A stretch of DNA of 64,000 nt, from the NCBI RefSeq assembly GCF_002197755.1, contig NZ_NHOT01000003.1:310001-374000 (forward strand). Reading direction: 5' to 3'. The notes under the pieces were generated by a model that saw nothing but the letters and a program-made list of their open reading frames with translations, did not search any database and was not told the origin of the DNA. This DNA comes from Pedobacter sp. AJM (GTDB lineage: Bacteria > Bacteroidota > Bacteroidia > Sphingobacteriales > Sphingobacteriaceae). This document shows positions 17,274 through 24,950 of the stretch, one piece after another (within the stretch, counting starts at the first letter, position 1; every line of letters begins with the position of its first letter). The position numbers and the translations under genes are program-made.

Positions 17274-18239
17274 ATGACATTTACCGGAAGTGATATTTCT
17301 GTAGGCGGATTATTTGGCTTTGTAATCATTTTGACATTGGTTGAAATGTATTTTAGCTATGCGCACGACAAAAAATTATATACGAAACGCGACACCTGGA
17401 ACAATATATACCTGATGACAGCAGCTGTAATCATTAATTTGGGTATGAAAACTGCAACATTCTTTTTGCTTGAATATTGCTACCAGTTCCGTTTGTTTCA
17501 GATATCAAATTTCTGGATTTACTGGCTGATTCTGATTTTAGCCCAGGATTTTCTGTATTGGTTCCTGCATACAGTGGGTCATTATGTCCGTTTTTTCTGG
17601 GCCATGCATGTTACGCACCACTCATCAGAGCATTTTAATTTAACCACAGGTTTTCGTTCAACCGTTTTTGAGCCTTTATACCGCGTATTTTTCTATTTGC
17701 CTTTGGCATTTATGGGTTTCACGGCGATGGATATCCTTTTCGCTTACCTCGTAACGCAGATTTACGGAAATCTTGTTCATACGCAATATCAAATCAATTT
17801 CCCTAAATGGTATGAATATATTTTTGTAACGCCTTCACACCACCGCGTTCATCATGCCAGCAATGTACGTTACCTGGATAAGAACATGGGGATGGTTTTA
17901 ATTCTCTGGGACAGGTGGTTTGGTACCTTCCAGGCAGAATTACCTGAAGATAAAATTAAATACGGCTTAACTTCTCAGCCAGAAGACATGGGACCGGTTA
18001 ATATTATTTTCCACGAATTTATTGCTTTATCCGCCGATGTAAAGAAGGCCCCAACCTTTATGGATAAGTTGAAATATATCTTTAATCCACCAGGATGGAG
18101 CCATGATGGCAGTACCAAGATCGCTAAAATCATGCAGCAGGAATTACATGAGGCTGAAGCGAAGGAAAATCAAAATCAGAAAAATGATAACATTAAAGAC
18201 TTCAATGAAAAGCAACGAACGTTAAGTTCAACGGGATAG
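17274..18239 (+). CDS. Sterol desaturase / fatty acid hydroxylase family membrane protein
   Basis: 321 residues with several membrane-spanning segments and the three histidine clusters of the di-iron fatty acid hydroxylase superfamily: HTVGH, HVTHHSSEHFN and HRVHHASN. Bacterial members hydroxylate lipids, ornithine lipids or carotenoids, so the substrate is open. The C-terminal 40 residues are charged and glutamine-rich. It starts two bases after aroB and ends before the aromatic operon promoter. Confidence 0.85.
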   Translation: MTFTGSDISVGGLFGFVIILTLVEMYFSYAHDKKLYTKRDTWNNIYLMTAAVIINLGMKTATFFLLEYCYQFRLFQISNFWIYWLILILAQDFLYWFLHTVGHYVRFFWAMHVTHHSSEHFNLTTGFRSTVFEPLYRVFFYLPLAFMGFTAMDILFAYLVTQIYGNLVHTQYQINFPKWYEYIFVTPSHHRVHHASNVRYLDKNMGMVLILWDRWFGTFQAELPEDKIKYGLTSQPEDMGPVNIIFHEFIALSADVKKAPTFMDKLKYIFNPPGWSHDGSTKIAKIMQQELHEAEAKENQNQKNDNIKDFNEKQRTLSSTG

Positions 18240-18293
18240 GCAGATGTTTTTTAAACAAAATTAAATTTTATTCAAATTATTTTCAATTTACTA

Positions 18294-18323
18294 TTGACAA
18301 ATTAAATTTTGTTATTACATTTG
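18294..18323 (+). promoter_or_regulatory. Promoter of the aromatic amino acid operon
   Basis: Matches the Bacteroidota consensus: TTG at 18294-18296 (in TATTGACA) as the -33 box, 19 bases, then TACATTTG at 18316-18323 as a perfect TAnnTTTG -7 box. Transcription should start near 18330, about ten bases before the leader peptide ATG. Confidence 0.6.
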
Positions 18324-18340
18324 GCTCATTCAAAAAGGAA

Positions 18341-18403
18341 ATGAAATTATTCAACACATATTACTTTGGTTACTTTTACTATTTTAGTGAGAGCCGGGGC
18401 TAA
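18341..18403 (+). CDS. Phe/Tyr-rich leader peptide of the pheA operon
   Basis: Twenty codons, MKLFNTYYFGYFYYFSESRG, then TAA at 18401-18403. Four Phe and five Tyr codons fall among residues 4-15, which is the signature of an attenuation leader for an aromatic amino acid operon. An AAGGAA purine run sits directly before the ATG. The sequence encoding the last residues and stop (GCCGGGGCT, 18393-18401) is also the antiterminator strand, so a ribosome that reaches the stop would hide it. Too short to be a functional protein; its role is as a sensor of charged tRNA-Phe and tRNA-Tyr. Confidence 0.85.
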   Translation: MKLFNTYYFGYFYYFSESRG

Positions 18404-18471
18404 TATGCAAAATGATAGATAACAATATTAAAATGTATAAAAAAGTCCCGGCAAAAAGCCGGGACTTTTTT
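18393..18471 (+). promoter_or_regulatory. Transcription attenuator: antiterminator and intrinsic terminator before pheA
   Basis: Terminator: AGTCCCGGC (18444-18452), loop AAAAA, GCCGGGACT (18458-18466), then a T run to 18471. Alternative helix: GCCGGGGCT (18393-18401, end of the leader gene) pairs with AGTCCCGGC in nine pairs, one of them G-U. The two helices share the strand 18444-18452 and are mutually exclusive. A ribosome stalled at the Phe/Tyr codons leaves 18393-18401 free and permits read-through; one that reaches the TAA covers it and lets the terminator form. Confidence 0.85.
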
Positions 18472-18484
18472 GTTTTATGCAAAA

Positions 18485-19318
18485 ATGGAAACGACAAAAA
18501 AAGTAGCAATTCAAGGTATTAAAGCATCTTTTCATGAAGAAGCCGCCTACAAATTCTTTGGTAAAAACATCGGAACTGTAGAATGCAACTCATTTAAAGA
18601 AACCTGTGATAAGCTGGAGAAAAACGAAGCAGATTTCGTGGTTATGGCTATCGAAAATTCCATTGCCGGGAGCTTATTACCAAACTACACCTTGATTCGT
18701 GATTACGGCTTTTCTGTAGTTGGTGAGGTTTATTTGCCCATTCAATTGCACTTAATGGCTTTGCCTGGTGTAAAATTTGAGGACATTAAAGTCGTAACCT
18801 CTCACCCTATTGCCATCCGCCAGTGCATCGATTTCTTTTACGATTATCCGCATATTAAAATTGTAGAAAGCAATGATACCGCTGCCTGTGCCAAACGGAT
18901 TCAGGAAGAAAAACTGACGGATACCATGGCGATTGCTAATAGTTTAGCTGCTGAACTTTACGGCTTAAACATATTAGAGCGCCGTGTAGAATCAAACAAG
19001 AAAAATTACACCCGTTTCCTGATCCTTAAAAAGGACAAAACAGACGAAGGTAAAAAAATCAATAAAGCATCCATCTGTTTTCAGGTGGGTCACAAAGCAG
19101 GTTCTCTGGCAACCGTTTTAAATATTTTTGCAGAGCAAGAGGTAAGCTTAACAAAAATACAATCTATGCCGGTATTGGGTAAACGAAATGAATATTACTT
19201 TTACGTTGACCTGGAATGGCCAAGCACAGAAAAATATGATAAGGCAATCAGAAAAGCCCTAAAATATACATCGAACTTTAATATTCTCGGCGAATATCAA
19301 AAGAACGATAAAGTCTGA
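18485..19318 (+). CDS. pheA: Prephenate dehydratase with ACT domain
   Basis: Converts prephenate to phenylpyruvate. 277 residues, no chorismate mutase domain. The catalytic domain occupies about 1-190, with AIENSIAGSLLPNY, ESNDTAACAKRI and the catalytic TRF in NYTRFLIL. The ACT domain follows (HKAGSLATVLNIFAEQEVSL). The usual phenylalanine-binding ESRP motif reads QSMP here, suggesting altered or weak feedback inhibition. ATG at 18485 is used because an in-frame TTG at 18470 lies inside the terminator T run. First structural gene behind the attenuator. Confidence 0.93.
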   Translation: METTKKVAIQGIKASFHEEAAYKFFGKNIGTVECNSFKETCDKLEKNEADFVVMAIENSIAGSLLPNYTLIRDYGFSVVGEVYLPIQLHLMALPGVKFEDIKVVTSHPIAIRQCIDFFYDYPHIKIVESNDTAACAKRIQEEKLTDTMAIANSLAAELYGLNILERRVESNKKNYTRFLILKKDKTDEGKKINKASICFQVGHKAGSLATVLNIFAEQEVSLTKIQSMPVLGKRNEYYFYVDLEWPSTEKYDKAIRKALKYTSNFNILGEYQKNDKV

Positions 19319-19413
19319 CAGCGTTACGATTTTAGATTTACGAATTACGACTCAATAATAAATCAATACAACAATTAAACAATCGAATTATAAAATATTA
19401 CAAGCCCCAAATC

Positions 19414-20553
19414 ATGAAACTTAATTTAAACATCCAACCCTTAAACACCTGGTTAAACGTAAACAACGAGCCACTTATTATTTCTGGACCATGCAGTGCA
19501 GAAACGGAAGAGCAATTATTAACTACGGCACACTTATTGGCTGCAACCGGCAAAGTATCGGTATTGAGAGCTGGTATCTGGAAACCACGCACCCGTCCGG
19601 GAGAATTCGAAGGTATCGGAAGCATTGGTTTAGAATGGTTAAAACGCGCTAAAGCAGAAACGGGCTTACCAACAGCTGTAGAAGTAGCAAATGCAAAACA
19701 TGTGGAAGAAGCCTTGGCTGCTGGTGTAGATATCCTCTGGATCGGCGCACGTTCCACTGTAAATCCTTTCACAGTTCAGGAAATTGCGGATGCTTTAAAA
19801 GGTCATGATGTACCTGTATTAATTAAGAATCCGGTTAACCCTGATTTACAGCTTTGGATTGGTGCTATCGAGCGGATTAATGGCGCAGGTATTACCAAAA
19901 TCGGAGCCATTCACCGTGGTTTCTCTTCTTTCGAGAAAAGCTCTTTCCGTAACGAACCAATGTGGGAAATGGCAATTCAATTGAAAACTTTATGCCCTGA
20001 ATTGCCTATCATCAATGATCCAAGTCACATTTGTGGTAACCGTGAATTAATCCCATACATTGCTCAGAAAGCGTTGGATTTAGATATGCAGGGGTTAATG
20101 ATCGAATCTCACGTTGATCCATCAGTAGCCTGGACAGATGCCAAACAACAGGTTACGCCGGCTGCATTAGCAGAATTGGTTGATCGTTTAACTGTACGTG
20201 AACCAGAAGCACCGAACGAAGCCTTTGCAGATAAATTAGCGGATCTACGTAAATCAATTGATAAAATTGATGATATTTTATTACAAAAATTAGCAGAACG
20301 GATGTCCATCGTGGAGAAAATCGGTGAGTTTAAACGCGATAACCAGGTAACCATTTTACAGGTGAACCGTTGGGATGCCATCATTAAAAAAGGCCATGCT
20401 TTTGCAAAAGCTTTAAAATTAGACTTAAATTTCACTGAAAAATTCTTAGAATTGATGCACGGTGAATCGATCCGCAAGCAAACTGAAATTATGAATGCTG
20501 GTAAAGCAGAGAAAGGTATTGCTGCTGAACAACATAACGAGATAAAAGCTTAA
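19414..20553 (+). CDS. DAHP synthase fused to chorismate mutase
   Basis: 379-residue bifunctional enzyme. Residues about 1-260 are a class I-beta DAHP synthase (ISGPCSAETEEQLL, LRAGIWKPRTRPGEFEGIG, AIHRGFSSFE, NDPSHICGNRELIP), the entry reaction of the shikimate pathway. Residues about 270-360 are an AroQ-type chorismate mutase helix bundle (LRKSIDKIDDILLQKLAERM, IVEKIGEFKR, HGESIRKQ). Fusing first and branch-point enzymes allows prephenate to control the pathway through the mutase domain, as known for the related Bacteroidota and Bacillus fusions. It is followed by 237 bases rich in palindromes before aroA. Confidence 0.94.
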   Translation: MKLNLNIQPLNTWLNVNNEPLIISGPCSAETEEQLLTTAHLLAATGKVSVLRAGIWKPRTRPGEFEGIGSIGLEWLKRAKAETGLPTAVEVANAKHVEEALAAGVDILWIGARSTVNPFTVQEIADALKGHDVPVLIKNPVNPDLQLWIGAIERINGAGITKIGAIHRGFSSFEKSSFRNEPMWEMAIQLKTLCPELPIINDPSHICGNRELIPYIAQKALDLDMQGLMIESHVDPSVAWTDAKQQVTPAALAELVDRLTVREPEAPNEAFADKLADLRKSIDKIDDILLQKLAERMSIVEKIGEFKRDNQVTILQVNRWDAIIKKGHAFAKALKLDLNFTEKFLELMHGESIRKQTEIMNAGKAEKGIAAEQHNEIKA

Positions 20554-20597
20554 TGATGGCAAAGGCTTGGAGGTTAAAGGTGGAGGGTGTCAAGTCC

Positions 20598-20622
20598 AAA
20601 GCTTAAAGACCAAAGTCTAAAG
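20598..20622. repeat. Degenerate AAAGTCTAAAG-type repeat
   Basis: The stretch CCAAAGCTTAAAGACCAAAG then TCTAAAGT contains imperfect copies of GTCTAAA, the reverse complement of the TTTAGAC unit that is tandemly repeated before ssrA at 31851. It looks like a decayed copy of the same simple repeat. Confidence 0.4.
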
Positions 20623-20628
20623 TACCAT

Positions 20629-20654
20629 ATCATTGTGAGGCAGATCACAATGAT
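20629..20654. repeat. Perfect 10-bp palindrome
   Basis: ATCATTGTGA (20629-20638), six bases, TCACAATGAT (20645-20654). It resembles a shortened copy of the ATTGCGATGC-type palindrome at 23340. No T run follows, so it is probably a mobile intergenic repeat and not a terminator. Confidence 0.55.
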
Positions 20655-20690
20655 GATTTAATAAAATAATGGCGTTGTATCTTGCGAATT

Positions 20691-20749
20691 GTCATTTTGA
20701 GTTTGTCGAAGAACTTTTTAGCAGGTGTTTTCGACGGGCTCAACATGAC
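20691..20749. repeat. REP-like imperfect palindrome (TTGAG...GTCGAA family)
   Basis: Left arm 20691-20710 contains GTCATTTTGAG and GTCGAA; the right arm 20730-20749 (TTCGAC, CTCAACATGAC) is its complement with mismatches at a few positions. This TCATnnTGAGnnnGTCGAAG type of intergenic repeat is widespread in Bacteroidota genomes. It lies in the DAHP synthase-aroA gap within an apparent operon. A related fragment sits inside the element at 39221. Confidence 0.6.
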
Positions 20750-20790
20750 GATGATCCAAAAACAACCTGTTGAGAATAAAACAGAATAAA

Positions 20791-22059
20791 ATGTCGAAAA
20801 ACGCCTTAGTTTCTTTTAAAGGAACCAAGAATATTAATACGGAAATCCAGTTAACAGGTTCGAAAAGCGAATGCAACAGAGCGCTGATTATTAGCGCTTT
20901 AAGCAACAAACTGGTTAAGGTTGATAATTTATCCAATGCGGCAGATACCGTTACGCTTGATGGAATCTTAACCGCATTAAGGGAAGACTCAGAACTCAAA
21001 ACTGAAGACTCAAGACTGGTAGACGTTGGCCCAGCAGGAACAGCAATGCGTTTTCTATCTGCTTATCTATCGGCAAAAAACGGAAATTTTCTGTTAACCG
21101 GAACCGAACGTATGAAAAAACGTCCGATTGGTATTTTAGCAGAGGCACTTAAAACCATTGGTGCTGATATTTCTTATGCTGAATCTGATGGTTTTCCGCC
21201 TTTAAATATCAATGGTCCATTAAACCAGAAAACGGCAGAAGTGAAAATCAAAGGTGATATCAGCAGTCAGTATATTTCTGCACTATTGATGATTGCCCCA
21301 ATCCTTCCGCAAGGCTTAACGTTAGAAATTGAAGGTGAACTAACATCAAGACCTTATGTAGACATGACTTTGGATATGCTTGCAGAAGTGGGGATTCAAC
21401 ATTCATGGACTGGAAATTCAATTACCATTGAACCGCAAGCTTTTAAGGCAGGAACCCTTATTGTGGAGCCAGACTGGAGTGCTGCTTCTTATTGGTACAG
21501 CATTGCCGCCTTGGCTGATGAGGCTGAAATTTCTTTACCGGCCTTGAAAGATAAAAGTTTGCAGGGCGATAGCCAGATTCAAAAAATCATGAAGATTTTT
21601 GGTATTGCCACGGAAAAAACTGAAAAAGGAATTTCCATCAGCAACCTGGGCTTATCCCTGGAAACCGATCAGGTGCTGGACTTGAAAACCTGCCCTGATT
21701 TGGCTCAAACCGTCATTGTTATTGCAGCTGCCCTAGGAAAAAACATGTCTTTTACAGGCTTGGAAACCTTAAAAATTAAAGAAACGGATCGCATTGCTGC
21801 CTTACAAAATGAACTGGCCAAGATTGGGGTAATGTTAACGGAAGATAATTTAGTTTATACACTGAATACGGATGAACTTCATTTCCCTGAAAAAATTACA
21901 GTAGCTACTTACGAAGATCACCGGATGGCTATGGCTTTTGCTCCCCTTGCTTTATTAATCAGCGAAGTGGAGATTGAAGACATGCAGGTGGTAGAAAAAT
22001 CATATCCTCATTTCTGGGAAGATTTGAAAAAGGCAGGCTTTGACGTAAAGGAAATATAA
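20791..22059 (+). CDS. aroA: 3-phosphoshikimate 1-carboxyvinyltransferase (EPSP synthase)
   Basis: Joins phosphoenolpyruvate to shikimate-3-phosphate. 422 residues with the divergent Bacteroidota form of the family: LTGSKSECNRALIISALS (usual GSKSxSNR), VGPAGTAMRFLSAYLS (usual NAGTAxR), KGDISSQYISALLM, ETLKIKETDRIAALQNEL and the C-terminal YEDHRMAMAFAPLAL. ATG 20791 (MSKNAL) is chosen; an in-frame TTG at 20770 would add seven residues outside the fold. Follows the palindrome-rich gap after DAHP synthase. Confidence 0.93.
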   Translation: MSKNALVSFKGTKNINTEIQLTGSKSECNRALIISALSNKLVKVDNLSNAADTVTLDGILTALREDSELKTEDSRLVDVGPAGTAMRFLSAYLSAKNGNFLLTGTERMKKRPIGILAEALKTIGADISYAESDGFPPLNINGPLNQKTAEVKIKGDISSQYISALLMIAPILPQGLTLEIEGELTSRPYVDMTLDMLAEVGIQHSWTGNSITIEPQAFKAGTLIVEPDWSAASYWYSIAALADEAEISLPALKDKSLQGDSQIQKIMKIFGIATEKTEKGISISNLGLSLETDQVLDLKTCPDLAQTVIVIAAALGKNMSFTGLETLKIKETDRIAALQNELAKIGVMLTEDNLVYTLNTDELHFPEKITVATYEDHRMAMAFAPLALLISEVEIEDMQVVEKSYPHFWEDLKKAGFDVKEI

Positions 22060-22228
22060 GAAAAGATATTTGAGAAATGAGAACCTCGCAACACCTTTAA
22101 GTCTAACTTTACGCATATAAAAGTGGTAATAAACAATTAAAATTTAATCAGATTTGAATGAAATTTGGACAGAAAATCTCATATCTCCTGTCTAACTTCT
22201 CAAATCTAAATCATCAATTTAAAATAAT

Positions 22229-23329
22229 ATGGCAGGCAACTCATTCGGACAACTTTTTCGCATCACCACTTTTGGCGAATCTCATGGCGTAGCGATTGGG
22301 GTAATTATTGATGGCTGTCCGGCGCAATTGGGTATTGACATGGATTTTATTCAGTCGGAACTGGATAAAAGAAAGCCCGGTCAATCGAAAATTACCACAC
22401 AAAGAAAGGAAAGCGATACGGTTCAGGTTCTATCAGGCGTTTTTGAGGGGAAAAGTACCGGAACACCAATAGCATTGTTAATTCCGAATGAAGATCAGCG
22501 ATCAAAAGATTACGGGCACAATGTGGATGTTTATCGTCCCAGCCATGCCGATTATGTGTATGATGCCAAATATGGTATTCGCGACCACCGTGGTGGCGGG
22601 CGTTCCTCAGCACGGGAAACAGCTGCACGCGTAGCAGCTGGTGCGATTGCCAAATTATTTTTAAAACAGCAAGGCATTGAAATTTTTGCACATGTTACCG
22701 CAGTAGGAAACATTGAAGCACCAAATTTAGAAAGCAACGACTTATCCGCCTTACTGGAAGTCAGGGAAGAGAATATTGTACGTTGTGCCGACCCGGCAAC
22801 TGCACATGAAATGATTGAATTTATTGACGCCATCCGGAAAGATGGTGATACCGTAGGCGGTAAAATCGGCTGTGTAATTAAGGGTTGTCCGGCTGGTTTG
22901 GGTGAGCCGGTTTTTGATAAATTACATGCTGATTTGGGCAAAGCAATGTTAAGCATCAATGCAGTTCATGGTTTTGAATACGGTTCAGGCTTTGCCGGAA
23001 GTGAATTAAGAGGTTCACAACATAACGACCGCCCCATCCCAAACCCTTCCCCTGATGGAAAGGGCTTCATCACAACTACCAATTTTGCCGGAGGTATTCT
23101 GGGCGGCATTTCAAACGGGATGGACATTACCTTCAAAGTTGCTTTTAAACCTGTAGCTACGATTATGCATAGTCAGCAAACCATTAATGCTGCCGGTGAA
23201 GCATCAGAAATTAAAGGAAAAGGCCGCCACGACCCTTGTGTGGTACCTAGAGCGGTGGTGATTGTCGAGGCCATGGCCGCTTTGGTTTTAGCTGATCAGT
23301 TTTTAAGGAATAAAATGAGTATTATCTAA
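22229..23329 (+). CDS. aroC: Chorismate synthase
   Basis: Last step of the shikimate pathway, EPSP to chorismate, with reduced FMN. 366 residues starting [20 protein letters not shown]; the conserved signatures [38 protein letters not shown] and the C-terminal [17 protein letters not shown] are all intact. It lies 169 bases after aroA with no gene between, and is the last aromatic gene here. No tyrA, aminotransferase or trp gene accompanies the operon. Confidence 0.96.
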   Translation: MAGNSFGQLFRITTFGESHGVAIGVIIDGCPAQLGIDMDFIQSELDKRKPGQSKITTQRKESDTVQVLSGVFEGKSTGTPIALLIPNEDQRSKDYGHNVDVYRPSHADYVYDAKYGIRDHRGGGRSSARETAARVAAGAIAKLFLKQQGIEIFAHVTAVGNIEAPNLESNDLSALLEVREENIVRCADPATAHEMIEFIDAIRKDGDTVGGKIGCVIKGCPAGLGEPVFDKLHADLGKAMLSINAVHGFEYGSGFAGSELRGSQHNDRPIPNPSPDGKGFITTTNFAGGILGGISNGMDITFKVAFKPVATIMHSQQTINAAGEASEIKGKGRHDPCVVPRAVVIVEAMAALVLADQFLRNKMSII

Positions 23330-23339
23330 TATTATGTTG

Positions 23340-23399
23340 TTATTGCGATGCAAGAAGCAATCTATTTAGCAAGAGAGGTCGCTTTGTGCATCGCAATGA
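23340..23399. repeat. REP-like palindrome (ATTGCGATGC family)
   Basis: TTATTGCGATGCAAGAAGC (23340-23358) and GCTTTGTGCATCGCAATGA (23381-23399) are complementary at all but about three positions, with a 22-base loop. This resembles the ATTGCGAGGxxCGAAGCAATC repeats scattered through Bacteroidota intergenic regions. It could also act as a weak terminator for aroC, although no T run follows. Confidence 0.55.
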
Positions 23400-23428
23400 T
23401 GGCAATTTTAATTTGTAATTAACAAAGT

Positions 23429-24037
23429 ATGAAAATCCTCCCTATCCTACTGCTCTTTATTAGCTTAAACACACTTGCTCAATCCTACTCCGGGCACATT
23501 GCCAAACATCGCGATAACTACAAACAGGATTTTATCACAGAATCAAATTCACCTTTAAAAGAAAGTGATTTGCAGCATCTTCATTTTTATGAGGCAGACA
23601 GTATGTATAAAGTCATGGCCAAAGTAGATATCTTAAAAAATGAAAAGATTTTCAAAATGCCTACTTATGATGGTACCAGTAAAGAATTTTATCGTTTTGC
23701 TAAAGTCAGCTTTAATTTAAACGGAACGCCAATAACGTTAACGCTCTATAAAAATATAGCACTGGCTGCTAATCCGGCTTATAGGTATTTACTTTTTCTG
23801 CCTTTTACAGATCAAACCAATCAAAAGGAGACTTATGGCGGTGGCAGGTATATTGATTTAAGCGAAAAAGAAATTAAAAATCATCAAATCGAGATTGATT
23901 TTAACAAAGCTTATAATCCATATTGCGCTTATAGCGATGGTTATCGTTGTCCGGTACCACCGGAAGAAAATGATCTTCCGGTAGAAATAAAAGCTGGCGA
24001 GAAACAATATACCGGTGATAAAAAGCATAAAAATTAA
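23429..24037 (+). CDS. DUF1684 family exported protein
   Basis: 202 residues beginning with a signal peptide (MKILPILLLFISLNTLAQ). The DUF1684 pattern is clear: SPLKESDLQHLHFYEADSMYKV, a TSKEFYRFAKVSFNLNG-like strand pair, LLFLPFTDQTNQKETYGGGRYIDL, and a Tyr/Cys-containing DFNKAYNPYCAYSDGYRCPVPP C-terminus split by conserved prolines. The family is common in Bacteroidota and Actinomycetota with no settled function. Monocistronic. Confidence 0.82.
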   Translation: MKILPILLLFISLNTLAQSYSGHIAKHRDNYKQDFITESNSPLKESDLQHLHFYEADSMYKVMAKVDILKNEKIFKMPTYDGTSKEFYRFAKVSFNLNGTPITLTLYKNIALAANPAYRYLLFLPFTDQTNQKETYGGGRYIDLSEKEIKNHQIEIDFNKAYNPYCAYSDGYRCPVPPEENDLPVEIKAGEKQYTGDKKHKN

Positions 24038-24146
24038 TCAGTGTACCGAAAACGTATGATTACAATGACTTTGATCCATTAATTTGATTTATATTTAACA
24101 GATATACACTAAAGTATTATTCTGATATTTAAATAAATCTATCCAA

Positions 24147-24899
24147 ATGCGGTATAAATGCCTTGTAGTTGATGATCATGAGATTGAAAGAGATGCCCTG
24201 GAAATGCACCTCCGAAAAATTTCACAACTGGAAATTTTAGCAGTTTGTAAAGATGGCATGGAAGCCGCTGGTATCTTATCACAAACCAGCATAGACATTG
24301 TTTTTTCGGATATTGATATGCCTGAGCTTTCAGGAATTGGTTTATTAAAAAGCATCAAAAAACAACCTCTATTCATATTTATTACTGCCCATGGCCAGTA
24401 TGCGGCTGAAAGCTATGAGGTGGATGCAATCGATTTTGTGGTAAAACCTGCTACATTTGAAAGGGTATTAAAGGCAGCGAACAAAGCCATAGAATACCTC
24501 GAATTAAAAAAACAAGTAAGTCATGTAAACGAAAATGTTTACAACGCCCCGGCTAATCAAGATGATCATTTCTTTTTTAAAGAGACCAAAGGCATCACCA
24601 AGCTAAAATATGATGAGGTGATTTATATGGAAAGTATGGGCGATTTTTCCAAAATATTTACTAAAAATGAGATGCATATCATACTGGTGAGTTTGAAAAA
24701 TCTCGAGAAACAACTTCCTGAACATTATTTTGCAAGGGTTCATAAGCAGTTTATGATCAATAAAAATCACATCACTACTTTAACCAATCATGAAGTACAT
24801 CTGACTCATGATTTCGTGGTTCCGATTAGCGCAGCCAACCGCCAACATTTACTTGAAAATGCGATAGACCAAAAAATCCTGTCCAGGTTTATAAAATAA
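24147..24899 (+). CDS. LytTR family response regulator
   Basis: 250 residues. The N-terminal receiver domain has the acidic pair DD at 10-11 (VVDDHE), phospho-acceptor Asp in FSDIDMPELSG at about 55 and the Lys in VVKPA. The C-terminal LytTR DNA-binding domain has KYDEVIYMESMGDFSKIFT and FARVHKQFMINKNHI. It converges with the TPR histidine kinase, with only 51 bases between the stops, so the two are candidates for a cognate pair although they are not in one operon. Confidence 0.92.
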   Translation: MRYKCLVVDDHEIERDALEMHLRKISQLEILAVCKDGMEAAGILSQTSIDIVFSDIDMPELSGIGLLKSIKKQPLFIFITAHGQYAAESYEVDAIDFVVKPATFERVLKAANKAIEYLELKKQVSHVNENVYNAPANQDDHFFFKETKGITKLKYDEVIYMESMGDFSKIFTKNEMHIILVSLKNLEKQLPEHYFARVHKQFMINKNHITTLTNHEVHLTHDFVVPISAANRQHLLENAIDQKILSRFIK

Positions 24900-24950
24900 A
24901 AACGAAATACAATCCGAAAAACCGGAAACTGCATGACATCGGAATCTAAT

